From JBDXHU01 sp039989475 (GTDB lineage Bacteria; Pseudomonadota; Gammaproteobacteria; Pseudomonadales; Halieaceae): a DNA stretch of 64,000 nucleotides. The notes beneath the pieces were generated by a model. It saw nothing but the letters and a program-made list of their open reading frames with translations, had not been told where the DNA came from and did no database searches. The DNA lies in assembly GCA_039989475.1 (NCBI GenBank), contig JBDXHU010000004.1:186001-250000 (forward strand). Reading direction: 5' to 3'. Made by a program: the position numbers and the translations under genes. Of the stretch, positions 50,480 through 59,579 are shown piece by piece (position 1 is the stretch's first letter; the number at the start of each line of letters is the position of its first letter).

Positions 50480-51267
50480 CGGGCCGCAGTCGCCTCCAGC
50501 TCAGCGTGCAGATCAAGATACTGCTGGGTTAACTTGTGGCTGGGCGCCAGGTCGATCAGCGGACGGTGTTCCCGATGGGACTCTTTCATCTTGATCGAGG
50601 TATTCAGGTAGGTCGCAAACACCGGCATACCCTCTTCCTCCAATTCCGCCACCAGCTCGCCGGGCAAGTTAGCCTGGGAATTGAACTGGTTGATTACGAT
50701 GCCCTCGACCTCGAGATCCGGGTTGTGGTCTTCCTGCAGCTCGACAATATTGTCCATCAGGCTATACAGGGACTGGCGCGCGAAGCTGTCGCAGTCGAAG
50801 GGAATAAGCAGGGAGTGAGCGGCGATCAGGGCAGACTTGCTGTAGAAGTTGAAATTCGGCGGGGTATCAATATAAATCCGGTCGTATTCCCCTTCGAGCT
50901 TGTCCAGGGCATCGCGCAGCTTGTAAATCTTGTAGCGCGACTCCAGCTCCTTCTCCATTGAGGTCAGGATCGGACTGGAGGGCATCAGGTAAAGATTTTC
51001 GTAGGGCGTCTCCCAGACAAAGGAGTCCGGGTTGGCGGCCATTTTGCGCGAACCGACGGTCTGCTTGAACAGGGCGGCCACGCCCTGGGCCTCGGCCGGA
51101 TAAGCCTCGGCGTCGATTTCGCCAACCAGGTAGTGGGTGGTATTGCCCTGCACATCGAGGTCGACCACCAGGGTTCTAAGCCCCATAGCGGCACCGATAG
51201 CAGCCAGGTTACAGGTAATGCTGGTCTTGCCAACACCACCTTTTTGATTAAACACCACTCGTCTCAT
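50467..51267 (-). CDS. Orphan ParA-type ATPase
   Basis: The 266-residue product starts at the ATG at 51267 (MRRVVFNQKGGVGKTSITCNL) with GGAGG about 10 nt upstream. It has the deviant Walker A KGGVGKTS with the signature lysine, Walker A' VVDLDVQGNTTH, and Walker B IYIDTPPNFNF. These ATPases position plasmids, chromosomes or protein clusters. No parB or parS-like gene neighbours it, so a cargo-positioning role outside chromosome segregation is possible. The C-terminus (TAARVAA) is encoded in the tandem repeat. Confidence 0.92.
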   Translation of the reverse strand: MRRVVFNQKGGVGKTSITCNLAAIGAAMGLRTLVVDLDVQGNTTHYLVGEIDAEAYPAEAQGVAALFKQTVGSRKMAANPDSFVWETPYENLYLMPSSPILTSMEKELESRYKIYKLRDALDKLEGEYDRIYIDTPPNFNFYSKSALIAAHSLLIPFDCDSFARQSLYSLMDNIVELQEDHNPDLEVEGIVINQFNSQANLPGELVAELEEEGMPVFATYLNTSIKMKESHREHRPLIDLAPSHKLTQQYLDLHAELEATAARVAA

Positions 51268-51302
51268 GACCGCTTTACCCTCCATTAACAGGGCGTACGA
51301 TT

Positions 51303-52463
51303 CTAAACGCGCCACACCCGTTCGTACAGCTCAACGATCTGATTTACGTCAGGAATACGTGGATTATTTGCCGGAGACCCCGAGGCCAGGGCCTGCTCCG
51401 CCATTACCGGCAGATCCCTGAACCAGTCTTCCTCCGCTATACCCCAGGAACCCGGGCTGGGGACCTCGAGATCGCTATTGAGCTGACGCAGACCGGCCAC
51501 CAGCTTCTCCAGGGCAAGCTCGTCATTATCGTCGGCCGCGGCCATGTCCATAACCCGCGCTGCCTCGGCATAGCGCTGCGGGGCACCCTGGACTGACCAG
51601 GCGGTAATTTCCGGTAGCAGCATGGCGTTACTGAGGCCATGGGGCACATGATAAAACGCACCGAGGGGCCGACTCATGCCGTGAATCAGGGTCACCGAAG
51701 CATTGGCAAAGGCAATGCCGCCCTGGGTCGCGGCGAGCATCATGGCCTCGCGGGCGACGCGGTTATCCGGCTCGGCGCAGGCCGTGCGGATATTGAGGGC
51801 GATGGTACGCATCGCGGTCAGCGCGACGCTGTCGGTAAACGGGTTGGCCTTGCGGCTCACATAGGCTTCCAGCGCATGACAGAGGCTATCGATACCGGTA
51901 TCAGCGGTCAGTCTATAGGGCATGGACATCGTCAATTCATAATCCACCAGCGCGGCCACCGGCATCAACCCCAGCCCCATCCACAGCATTTTTTCACTGG
52001 TCCCGGTATCCGTAATTACCGCCACCCGGGTCGCCTCGGAACCGGTTCCCGCCGTGGTCGGTATAGCGATAATCGGGGCGCCGGCGCTCAGCACATAAGG
52101 TACCTTGTACTGGCTCATGGGATCCTCAAGCTCCGCCATGACGGCCACCGCCTTGGCCGTATCTATGGAGGAACCGCCGCCGAGGGCAATCACCGCATCG
52201 TGGCCGCCGCTGCGAAACTGATCCAGCGCCGCCGACACCGAATCTGTGGTCGGATCAGGCACGCAATCAGTGAACAAACCGCAGGGAATTGCGGCCTGGG
52301 CAAGCTGCATTTGCAGGCGCTCAACGTAGCCACACTGCAACATAAAGGGGTCAGACACCAGCAGCGGCTGCCTCACATTCAACTCATCGAGTGTCGCGCT
52401 CAGTTGATCGCTGGCACCGGCGCCGATACGCAAAATTCGTGGTAGATTGATGGTCGCAGTCAC
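51303..52463 (-). CDS. Iron-containing alcohol dehydrogenase
   Basis: The 386-residue protein is a group III NAD(P)-linked dehydrogenase. It has the nucleotide-binding ALGGGSSIDTAKAVAVM (about 95-111), AIPTTAGTGSEATRVAVI, the iron-ligand regions DYELTMSMPYRLTADTGIDSLCHALEAYVS and HGMSRPLGAFYHVPHGLSNA (His residues). The start is a GTG at 52463 with AGGAAG upstream. Substrate unknown. It begins 48 nt before the divergent DUF924 gene and ends about 36 nt before parA begins. Confidence 0.93.
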   Translation of the reverse strand: MTATINLPRILRIGAGASDQLSATLDELNVRQPLLVSDPFMLQCGYVERLQMQLAQAAIPCGLFTDCVPDPTTDSVSAALDQFRSGGHDAVIALGGGSSIDTAKAVAVMAELEDPMSQYKVPYVLSAGAPIIAIPTTAGTGSEATRVAVITDTGTSEKMLWMGLGLMPVAALVDYELTMSMPYRLTADTGIDSLCHALEAYVSRKANPFTDSVALTAMRTIALNIRTACAEPDNRVAREAMMLAATQGGIAFANASVTLIHGMSRPLGAFYHVPHGLSNAMLLPEITAWSVQGAPQRYAEAARVMDMAAADDNDELALEKLVAGLRQLNSDLEVPSPGSWGIAEEDWFRDLPVMAEQALASGSPANNPRIPDVNQIVELYERVWRV

Positions 52464-52510
52464 CCGACTTCTTCCTGTTCATTTCCGGCGAGGGGAGTAA
52501 CCTTAGCATA

Positions 52511-53116
52511 ATGAAGGACAGCGAATGCATTGCCCGCATACTGCAATTCTGGTTCGGCGAACTGGATACCGATGGCCTGGCTGCGCCCGGTCGCAACAAG
52601 CTCTGGTTTCAGTCCACGCCAGCCGATGACCGTCAAATCGAGGAAGAATTTGGCGATAATGTGGCGCGGGCAATCAGCGGCGCACTGGATCACTGGAGCG
52701 AAAGCGCGGATGGGCTAGTAGCGCTGATACTGCTGCTGGACCAGTTCCCCCGCAGCATTTACCGGGGCACGCCCAGGGCCTTCAGTGGCGACGCAAAAGC
52801 CCTGCTGCTGTGCCGGGCTGCGGTGAGTGCCGGTATAGACAGCGATATGCCGAGCATACACCGGGTGTTTCTATATATTCCCTTTGAGCACGCCGAGGAT
52901 TTGCAGGCCCAGGATGAGGGCGTGGCCTGTTTCGACCGGCTGCTGGATTACAGTAGCACCGCGGCGCAGCCGGTAATCAGCGGGTTCCGGGATTACATGC
53001 TTGCCCACCGCGAGGTGATCGCCCGGTTTGGTCGTTTCCCCCACCGTAACCCGATTCTCGAGCGGACCTCGACCACCGAGGAGATGTCCCACCTGGAACT
53101 CCATGGAGGCTTCTAG
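52511..53116 (+). CDS. DUF924 family protein
   Basis: The 201-residue protein shows DUF924 features: FWFGELDTDGLAAPGRNKLWFQ (about 13-34), LILLLDQFPRSIYRGTPRAFSGD (about 73-95), IHRVFLYIPFEHAEDLQAQDEGV, and RFGRFPHRNPILERTSTTEEMSHL near the end. These proteins are all-helical, TPR-like, of unknown function, widespread in proteobacteria. Full length. Confidence 0.9.
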   Translation: MKDSECIARILQFWFGELDTDGLAAPGRNKLWFQSTPADDRQIEEEFGDNVARAISGALDHWSESADGLVALILLLDQFPRSIYRGTPRAFSGDAKALLLCRAAVSAGIDSDMPSIHRVFLYIPFEHAEDLQAQDEGVACFDRLLDYSSTAAQPVISGFRDYMLAHREVIARFGRFPHRNPILERTSTTEEMSHLELHGGF

Positions 53117-53148
53117 CCCTGGTTCGAGGGTTTCTACCGCAGGATGGA

Positions 53149-53694
53149 TTAGGGGCCGGTGCACACCGGTTCAAGCCGGTACAGGTCCTGGGACATCTCG
53201 GCCTGGTAGACCTCGAACTCACCGCGCTCCAGGTCATCGTAGGCCTGGCGGATGGAGTCGTTGACCTCGGGATAGGCGACCTGGTCCCAGGGACATTCCT
53301 CGCGTGAATAGAAGGCCGCGTCGATGGCCTCACTACCCGGTGCACAGACCTCGGAATCTGTAGTCGCGCGATAGGCGATATAGACCTGGTTGATGAAGGT
53401 GATGGTGCCGGTCATATAGAATTCCAGGGTGGCAGGGTCTAGCCGGATACCGGCCTCCTCCCACAACTCCCGGGCCGCTCCCTCGGCGCTGGTCTCACCC
53501 GCCTCCATGAATCCACCGGGTATCGCCCAGAATCCTTGTTTGGGCTCCAGCCTGCGTTGAATCCAGAGCAGTTTTTCACCGCAGGAGACAAAACAGGTGA
53601 GCATCACGGAGGGGTGATCATGGTGGCGCTGCTTACAGCCTGGACAATACAGGCCGGGCTCCAGGGCGCCACCACAATCGGGGCAGAAATTCAC
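53149..53694 (-). CDS. Nudix hydrolase with N-terminal zinc ribbon
   Basis: The 181-residue product begins with a four-cysteine zinc ribbon (FCPDCGGALEPGLYCPGCKQRH) and a Nudix domain with the box GGFMEAGETSAEGAARELWEEAGI at about 63-86, in which Gly, Glu, Arg-Glu and Glu-Glu are all in place. The arrangement is that of small NADH pyrophosphatase-like/ADP-ribose hydrolases. It overlaps pqiC by ATGA, so it is read as the last gene of the pqi operon. Confidence 0.92.
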   Translation of the reverse strand: MNFCPDCGGALEPGLYCPGCKQRHHDHPSVMLTCFVSCGEKLLWIQRRLEPKQGFWAIPGGFMEAGETSAEGAARELWEEAGIRLDPATLEFYMTGTITFINQVYIAYRATTDSEVCAPGSEAIDAAFYSREECPWDQVAYPEVNDSIRQAYDDLERGEFEVYQAEMSQDLYRLEPVCTGP

Positions 53695-54254
53695 TCCTGG
53701 CGCATGGCCAGCAGCGCATCGGCAATATCTTTCGCCAGCCCGGCGAGCAGCGATTGCTCGGCCCGGGCCAGTGCCGCATAGCCATCGCTGGTGAGATCAA
53801 CAGTTTTGCCGAACTGGTGTGGAGCGATCACCTCTCCGTCCTTGCGCAGGTACCAGTAGGCGAAAATAACCGCCTGTCCGTCGGCGGTACCGTGCAATTG
53901 ATCAAGCCGGATTTCCACCACCGTTTCCGCATTGGAAATAGTCGCGGGGAACAGGTCTTCACCCAGGTGTTGGGATATTTCGCGCTGCAGGAACATGCGC
54001 ACACTCTGGCTCATGGGCTCCGCCCACTGATGGTGCATTGCCGGGCGAATTTGCCCATTGCCGACTTCCAGCATCATGCCAGGCTGGTCGATATAGGCGG
54101 CGATGGCCACGCTGCCGAGGGCGAAATCCCTGGAGCCCTTCAGCTCTCGCGATTCCGGAGCATGATCTTTACCCAGCAGGTAGTAATTCGTCTCCACCGG
54201 CTGCCCGGAGCAAGCCACCAGGCCCACTATCAATAGTATCGCGGCATATCTCAT
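53691..54254 (-). CDS. pqiC: PqiC-like ABC-type transport auxiliary lipoprotein
   Basis: PqiC is an outer-membrane lipoprotein that caps the PqiB channel. The 187-residue product has a lipoprotein signal (ILLIVGLVAC, lipobox VAC) and a DUF330-type body (YYLLGKDHAPESRELKG, SVAIAAYIDQPGMMLEVGNGQIRPAMHHQWAEP, VVEIRLDQLHG). It starts one nt before the pqiB stop ends (TAATG). Confidence 0.9.
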   Translation of the reverse strand: MRYAAILLIVGLVACSGQPVETNYYLLGKDHAPESRELKGSRDFALGSVAIAAYIDQPGMMLEVGNGQIRPAMHHQWAEPMSQSVRMFLQREISQHLGEDLFPATISNAETVVEIRLDQLHGTADGQAVIFAYWYLRKDGEVIAPHQFGKTVDLTSDGYAALARAEQSLLAGLAKDIADALLAMRQE

Positions 54255-55876
54255 TAGCGTTTGGCCTCCGGTATGGGATCAGGGGGTAGCTTCGACGGCA
54301 TGATTGCCGCGTTGGGCTGGCCGGACAGGGTCCGGGTCAAGGATTCCACATTGCCCAGCGTGCGGTTCAGCTGTTGCAAGGTGCTGTTAAGGTTCTGGTA
54401 CAGGGGCGAATCAGGCGACAGGCCATCCAGTGTCGCTCGCAACTCACCCGGCAAGGCCTGGGTGTCCTTGTTGTTCACGATCTTGCGCAGACCGGCAAGC
54501 GTCTTGTCCAGTTCAGCCAGGGCTTCATTGGCATTGCCCACGGTCTGGTCCAAGGGCAAGCGATTGAACTTGTCGAGCAGTTCATTGACCTTGACCAGTA
54601 CCTGGTCAAAGCCACCGCCGATGGTTGGAATTTCGGGGTAACCACCCCACTCCCCCATCTCGACAGTCTCATCAACTTCAAAACGGTCTATTCCAATGTA
54701 CTTGGCGCCGGTCAGCAGGTTACCTGTCTCTATGGTGGCACGCATACCGGCCGGCACACCGGCGCTCACCGTTTGACTCAGCATTGCTACAGACTCTGCA
54801 TTGTCCGGCAGGCCCAGCCGGGCTGGCTCGATATACAGCAAAACCGGAATGGGCTCAGCATCGCCCCCCAGATCCTCCTCGCCCGCCTCAAAGGCCGCCC
54901 TGTTCTGCAATATCATGTCCTTGTACATGAGCCGCTCGACTCTACCGATAGGAATACCCCGGTACTCGACCGGCGCCCCGGGCAGCAGACCCTTGATCGA
55001 CTGACTAAACCGCACCACGTAATAGCTGCCAAAAGAGAACGGGTTTGTTTCGGCCTCCTCAAGCGAGCCATACAATTTGAACTCAGTATTATTTTCCACC
55101 GGCTCGCCCGCCGGCATTCCCGGGGGTGTAGCAAAGGTCACGCCACCCAATAGCACCGTATCCATAGAGCCAGTTGAGACCTGCAAGCCCTCAGCACTGG
55201 CATTAAGCGATATGCCGCTAATGTTATAAAAGCGCACTGAACTGTCTACCAGCTCGTCGTAGGGCGCATCAATAAACACGGTGTACATAGCGCGGCGGCG
55301 GTCCGCATCGAACTCCATGTTCTCGATACGTCCCACCTTGTAGCCCCTGTACACCACAGAGTCACCGGTACTGACCGACCCGGCCCGGTCGCCCTCCAGC
55401 CTGAGACGCAAGCCCGGCGCACCAGCCGCAGTTTGTGGTGGTCTTTCCAGGGCATCGTAGCGGCGCGTGCCAATCTTGCCCTCGCCCGGCCCCATGCGGA
55501 TATAGGCGCCGGAGAGCAGCGTATCAAGGCCTGATATATTGCCCACGCCAATCTGGGCCGTGACCACCCAGAAGCGCGTGTCATCGCGCAGCAGGGGCAG
55601 CGCCTGCCGTTCCATTTTGACCTTGGCGAGCACACCCTGGAAATCGTCACTGAGAATGACCTCCTGCACGACTCCCATTTCTACATTGCGGTATTTGACC
55701 TTGGTCTTACCGGCCGTGAGTCCTTCTGCGGTATCGAAGGAGATCATGATTTCCGGGCCCTCGGTCATCCAGGTGTGCGCCACCATCCAGACACCGAGAA
55801 CTACCGCCAGTATCGGGATCACCCATATCGCATTAAAGGATTTTCCCTTACGAATTTCAGGTTGAGCTGTTGTCAT
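54254..55876 (-). CDS. pqiB: MCE-domain intermembrane transport protein PqiB
   Basis: PqiB forms a hexameric tunnel that moves lipids between inner and outer membranes. From an ATG at 55876 it has 540 residues (55879 and 55894 are alternative starts). It has one membrane segment (AIWVIPILAVVLGVWMVAHTW), three MCE domains (starts near PEIMISFDTAEGLTAGKTKVKYRN, LRLRLEGDRAGSVSTGDSVVYRGYKVG and FSQSIKGLLPGAPVEYRGIPIG) and a C-terminal helical segment (LDKTLAGLRKIVNNKD). This matches the PqiB layout. Confidence 0.95.
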   Translation of the reverse strand: MTTAQPEIRKGKSFNAIWVIPILAVVLGVWMVAHTWMTEGPEIMISFDTAEGLTAGKTKVKYRNVEMGVVQEVILSDDFQGVLAKVKMERQALPLLRDDTRFWVVTAQIGVGNISGLDTLLSGAYIRMGPGEGKIGTRRYDALERPPQTAAGAPGLRLRLEGDRAGSVSTGDSVVYRGYKVGRIENMEFDADRRRAMYTVFIDAPYDELVDSSVRFYNISGISLNASAEGLQVSTGSMDTVLLGGVTFATPPGMPAGEPVENNTEFKLYGSLEEAETNPFSFGSYYVVRFSQSIKGLLPGAPVEYRGIPIGRVERLMYKDMILQNRAAFEAGEEDLGGDAEPIPVLLYIEPARLGLPDNAESVAMLSQTVSAGVPAGMRATIETGNLLTGAKYIGIDRFEVDETVEMGEWGGYPEIPTIGGGFDQVLVKVNELLDKFNRLPLDQTVGNANEALAELDKTLAGLRKIVNNKDTQALPGELRATLDGLSPDSPLYQNLNSTLQQLNRTLGNVESLTRTLSGQPNAAIMPSKLPPDPIPEAKR

Positions 55877-56489
55877 CATCTTCTTCCATTGCATCCCACA
55901 TCAGGCGGGAATCGAAACTTTCTGCGGCCACCATGGTGACGATTACCACCCCGGCAAACGCCAATGCGGCAATTCCAGGCCGGATAACCAATAGCCCGCC
56001 CAGATGAACCAGCGCCACCAGGATAGCCACCACGAACACGTCGACCATCGACCACTTGCCGATAAATTCTGTCATACGATACATCAGGCTGCGTTGGCGC
56101 GGACTCGCATTAGAGCCGCTGTGTACACTCCATACAAGGTAGAACATCGCCATCAGCTTGCCAGAGGGTACCAGCACACTGAATATAAATATCACCAGGG
56201 CAACCGGCACCGAGCCCAGTTTTATCAGCAGGATCACGCCGCCCATGATGGTGCTGGGTTCGGTCTTACCCAGTTGGTCGGTGAGCATAATCGGCAGCGT
56301 ATTAGCGGGTATGTAGAGTATGCAGGCCGTGATCAACAAAGCGACCGTGCGCTGCAGGCTGCCGGCTTTGCGGGCGTGCATGGCCGAGCCGCAGCGTGGG
56401 CAGTGGTGCTGGTCCAGGGGCGCCAACTTGCAGCACAAATGGCAGGCAGCCAGACCCTGGGAGAGAGCGGTGTCCTGTTGCTCACTCAT
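55857..56489 (-). CDS. pqiA: PqiA-like membrane protein, second half
   Basis: The 210-residue protein has an N-terminal CHLCCKLAPLDQHHCPRCGSAM zinc ribbon (about 16-37) and four membrane segments (ALLITACILYIPANTLPIML, ALVIFIFSVLVPSGKLMAMFYLV and others). It equals the C-terminal half of E. coli PqiA. The upstream gene supplies the first half, with an ATGA overlap between them. The PQI membrane subunit probably opens a lipid path into PqiB. Confidence 0.9.
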   Translation of the reverse strand: MSEQQDTALSQGLAACHLCCKLAPLDQHHCPRCGSAMHARKAGSLQRTVALLITACILYIPANTLPIMLTDQLGKTEPSTIMGGVILLIKLGSVPVALVIFIFSVLVPSGKLMAMFYLVWSVHSGSNASPRQRSLMYRMTEFIGKWSMVDVFVVAILVALVHLGGLLVIRPGIAALAFAGVVIVTMVAAESFDSRLMWDAMEEDDDNSST

Positions 56490-57094
56490 GCAGCTTCCAA
56501 CTCCTCAATCAACTTCCAGCACTGATAGCGATCCAGGCTGATTACCGCGTAGGTAAACAGGATACTGAATGCCGCATAGGCCCAGAATGATATGCCCAGG
56601 ACCACAGTCGCCATGGCGGCAATTTTCACCAGGCTGACAATCACGCCAATAATAAACACTTCCACCATGGCCCAGTTCTGCAACTCGAAAAGCAGGTGCG
56701 CAACCGGCTTCAGCCACCAGCGATGCACTTTTTTGTTCAGGGGCACTGCCAACAGCACCAGCAGCACCAGCACCGCCGCGGGAATATAAATAATGAACGC
56801 CGCAACCAGCAACGCCACCTCGGGCATGCCGTGTTCCCACAGGGACATGGGCGTGGAACGCAGGGTCATAACACTTTCCAGGCCACTGGCGGCAAAGGAC
56901 AGGAAGGGGAAGCTGTTGGCCAGCAACAGGCAGATAATGGCGCCCAGCGCACTAGCCAGCACGCGTTCGTAGGCATCAGTGCGAAACCGGGTCAGGAACC
57001 CACCACAACGCGGACAGTCCGCGGTCGCTCCATCCGACAGTGCACTGACATCGACCAACAAGTCGCAGCCGTGACAGGCTATTTCTCCACTCAT
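56486..57094 (-). CDS. pqiA: PqiA-like membrane protein, first half
   Basis: From the ATG at 57094 (MSGEIACHGCDLLVDVS) it has 202 residues. A zinc ribbon (CHGC and CPRC at about 7-32) precedes four hydrophobic segments. It equals the N-terminal half of E. coli PqiA (417 residues), which here is split into two coupled genes. Upstream frames to 57130 have no support. Confidence 0.9.
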   Translation of the reverse strand: MSGEIACHGCDLLVDVSALSDGATADCPRCGGFLTRFRTDAYERVLASALGAIICLLLANSFPFLSFAASGLESVMTLRSTPMSLWEHGMPEVALLVAAFIIYIPAAVLVLLVLLAVPLNKKVHRWWLKPVAHLLFELQNWAMVEVFIIGVIVSLVKIAAMATVVLGISFWAYAAFSILFTYAVISLDRYQCWKLIEELEAA

Positions 57095-57197
57095 GGCGAT
57101 AGATAATAGTCTAGTGGGAGCCACACGCAACTACCCCCTATGCGCCAACTCCCTGCCCCGCTATGCTTAGGCCCCTTTCACCTGAACTGGTTTAACA

Positions 57198-58502
57198 ATG
57201 CCCACCACCACGTCCACCGGCAATCCTGTTATCCAACTGCTGCTAACCGGCAACGAAGTTATGAGCGGTGATACGGTTGATTCGAACTCGGCGATGATCG
57301 CCCAGCGGCTAGGGCAGTATGGCCTGGGTATACACCGCAAGGTGACGGTGGGTGACGACACGGACCTGCTGGCAGGGGAATTGACCGCACTCTGTCACGC
57401 CTCTGATGTGGTTATCGTAAATGGTGGCCTGGGTCCGACGGTCGACGACCTCACTGCCGAGGTGCTGGCCCGTGTGGCCGAGCTGCCATTGGAGGAGCAC
57501 GCTGGCGCCCGGGCTCATATCGAATCCTGGTGTGGCAAACGCGGCGCTGCAGTGAATGCCGCCAACCTCAAGCAGTCCATATTGCCTGCGGGCTGCGAAA
57601 TCATCGACAACCCCATTGGCAGCGCCGTTGGCTTCCAGCTGCTAGTGCACGACTGCCTGGTAATCTGCACGCCCGGCGTACCCAGCGAACTGCGCATGAT
57701 GATGGATATCGTACTGTCCAACATGGAACAACAGCTGGGACGTTTTAGCAGCGGCAGCGTGCTGCGGCTGCAAACCTTTGGGCTGGGAGAATCCACCGCA
57801 CAACAAATCATCAGCGATGCGAAGATCGACTGGCCGGCCGGTGTGGAGCTGGGTTTCAGGGCCGGGGCGCCACAGATGGAAATCAAGCTGACCATCGCTG
57901 ACCAACGGCTGGCAAGCCAACAGGCCGCCTGCCGGGACCATCTCTATACCTTGTTTGGTGACCACATCCTCGGCGAGGGAAATACCACTATGGCCGGACG
58001 GGTCTTGCAGCTGCTGCAAGACCAGGGCAAGACCATTACCACGGCGGAATCCTGTACCGGTGGTCTCATCGCCAGCCTGCTAACCCGGGAGGCGGGATCC
58101 TCGACGGCTTTTCACGCCGGCTTTGTCACCTACGCAAACCACATCAAGGCCTCGGTGCTGGATGTACAGGAATCCACGCTGGAGCAAGAGGGCGCGGTGA
58201 GCGAGGCCGTGGTTATTGAAATGGTACAGGGCGCCCTGGCAAAGTCCGGCGCCGACTACGCGATCGCCGTATCCGGCATCGCCGGACCGGATGGTGGCAG
58301 CGAAGAAAAGCCCGTGGGCACAGTGTGGATAGCCTGGGGCAAGCAGGATGACATTCGAACCCGCGGCTTATGCTGGCCGGTGGAGAGGACCTTGTTCCAG
58401 ACCATGATTGCCGCCGCCGGCCTGGACATGATCCGACGCATGCTGCTGGGACTGGACAGCGAGCCGCGTTACTTCAGTCAGCGCGCGCAGAAAATCAGCT
58501 AA
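57198..58502 (+). CDS. cinA: CinA family nicotinamide-nucleotide amidase
   Basis: The 434-residue protein has an N-terminal MoCF-like domain with IQLLLTGNEVMSGDTVDSNSAMIA and VIVNGGLGPTVDDLTAEVL, and a C-terminal PncC/CinA domain with TAESCTGGLIASLLTREAGSSTAF, AISGIAGPDGG-like AVSGIAGPDGGSEEKPVGTVWIAW. The amidase recycles nicotinamide mononucleotide to nicotinate mononucleotide; the first domain is an ADP-ribose pyrophosphatase in some members. It is divergent from pqiA and overlaps the end of the GST gene by eight nt. Confidence 0.95.
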   Translation: MPTTTSTGNPVIQLLLTGNEVMSGDTVDSNSAMIAQRLGQYGLGIHRKVTVGDDTDLLAGELTALCHASDVVIVNGGLGPTVDDLTAEVLARVAELPLEEHAGARAHIESWCGKRGAAVNAANLKQSILPAGCEIIDNPIGSAVGFQLLVHDCLVICTPGVPSELRMMMDIVLSNMEQQLGRFSSGSVLRLQTFGLGESTAQQIISDAKIDWPAGVELGFRAGAPQMEIKLTIADQRLASQQAACRDHLYTLFGDHILGEGNTTMAGRVLQLLQDQGKTITTAESCTGGLIASLLTREAGSSTAFHAGFVTYANHIKASVLDVQESTLEQEGAVSEAVVIEMVQGALAKSGADYAIAVSGIAGPDGGSEEKPVGTVWIAWGKQDDIRTRGLCWPVERTLFQTMIAAAGLDMIRRMLLGLDSEPRYFSQRAQKIS

Positions 58503-59226
58503 TGGCCCGATCTGCGGCCGCGGTGCCGGCCGGGAAGGTGGCCTGGTCAACGCGCTCACGCCAGGCCTGCAGCGTCGGCCGCTCGGCCATCATTGCCGCG
58601 GCCTCTTCGGCCCGCTCGATAACCGTGCACATGCTGGCCACCGCGATATCGGCCACTGAGAGCTGATCACCCACCAGGTAATCACCGTCACCCAGCAAAT
58701 CGACAATGGCGTCAAAGTGCGCCTCTACCTCGGCGCATACGGTAGCCCGGTCTTTACGACCCACGCCCTGGGTCTCGCCGGTTTTTTTCACAAATCCGGG
58801 TATCAGGCGCTCCATTAGCCAGCGCATAAAGCCGCGGTCATGACTGAGTACATCGCGCTTCAGCCACTCGATATTATTAGGCCAGCCGCGCATGGTGAGG
58901 TCGTAGAAAAACAGGCTCTCGTCAGCCCAGTCCTCGATAATATGTGCCTGGGCACGCAGTGCCGGGTCTGCCGGCAGGACAGACGGTGACGGAAATTTTT
59001 GATCCAGGTAGCGCAGGATAGTCGTGCTATCGACGATGAGCCGACCCTCGTGTTCCAGCACCGGCGTCTTGCCGCTGGGACTGATGGTCTTGCGAATCTT
59101 GCCGGCATCAACCACCGCATAATCGCGCACGCTAAATGGAATACCCTTGTAGTGCAGGGCTCGCCGCACCTTGGCCGCGTAGGGTGAGACCTGGTATTGA
59201 TGCAGCAGTAGTTCTGCTTGGCTCAT
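58495..59226 (-). CDS. Glutathione S-transferase-like protein
   Basis: The 243-residue protein has the thioredoxin-fold N-terminus (LLLHQYQVSPYAAKVRRALHYKG, with the SPYAAKVR Ser/Tyr region of the catalytic end) and SPSGKTPVLEHEGRLIVDSTTIL (cis-Pro and gamma-Glu binding Ser), then the all-helical C-terminal domain (about 85-225, LVGDQLSVADIAVASM). It likely conjugates or reduces with glutathione; substrate unknown. The next gene, a small secreted protein, lies 14 nt upstream. Confidence 0.92.
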   Translation of the reverse strand: MSQAELLLHQYQVSPYAAKVRRALHYKGIPFSVRDYAVVDAGKIRKTISPSGKTPVLEHEGRLIVDSTTILRYLDQKFPSPSVLPADPALRAQAHIIEDWADESLFFYDLTMRGWPNNIEWLKRDVLSHDRGFMRWLMERLIPGFVKKTGETQGVGRKDRATVCAEVEAHFDAIVDLLGDGDYLVGDQLSVADIAVASMCTVIERAEEAAAMMAERPTLQAWRERVDQATFPAGTAAADRAIS

Positions 59227-59240
59227 AGGTAGCGACTCAC

Positions 59241-59567
59241 TCAGCGTCCGGGGTTCAAGTTAAAGTGCTTGCGGGCCCGATAGGCTTCTTCACATTCGGG
59301 TAAATCGTAGTACTTGCCGAGCCTGCGTACACCGCCTGTCGTTCGCTCACCGTAATTACGGTAGCGCTCCTGGCAAAATGCTTCGTCGCCCTCGCCCCGG
59401 CGCACACACTCCTGCATTGCAGCGGGTCGCTCGACGCTAAGCCTTTTCTCGCGCTGGCTTTCACAGGCCCGCTCCAGTGCGATCACGTCCGCTTCGGAGA
59501 GATGTGAGGCCTGCACAGTCGCCGCCGCCAACAAGCAAGTGATCAGTAGTGCTGAGAAATGTTTCAA
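59241..59567 (-). CDS. Small secreted Arg/Glu-rich protein of unknown function
   Basis: The 108-residue product has a signal peptide (MKHFSALLITCLLAAATVQA, cut before SH). The mature part is highly charged and helical with four cysteines (ACESQREKRLS, QECVRRGEGDEAFCQERYRNYG, LPECEEAYRARKHF), so disulphide bonds in the periplasm are plausible. No family recognised. It lies between pdxH and the GST gene on the same strand with short gaps, so co-transcription is likely. Confidence 0.75.
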   Translation of the reverse strand: MKHFSALLITCLLAAATVQASHLSEADVIALERACESQREKRLSVERPAAMQECVRRGEGDEAFCQERYRNYGERTTGGVRRLGKYYDLPECEEAYRARKHFNLNPGR

Positions 59568-59579
59568 AGGCTTAATCTC

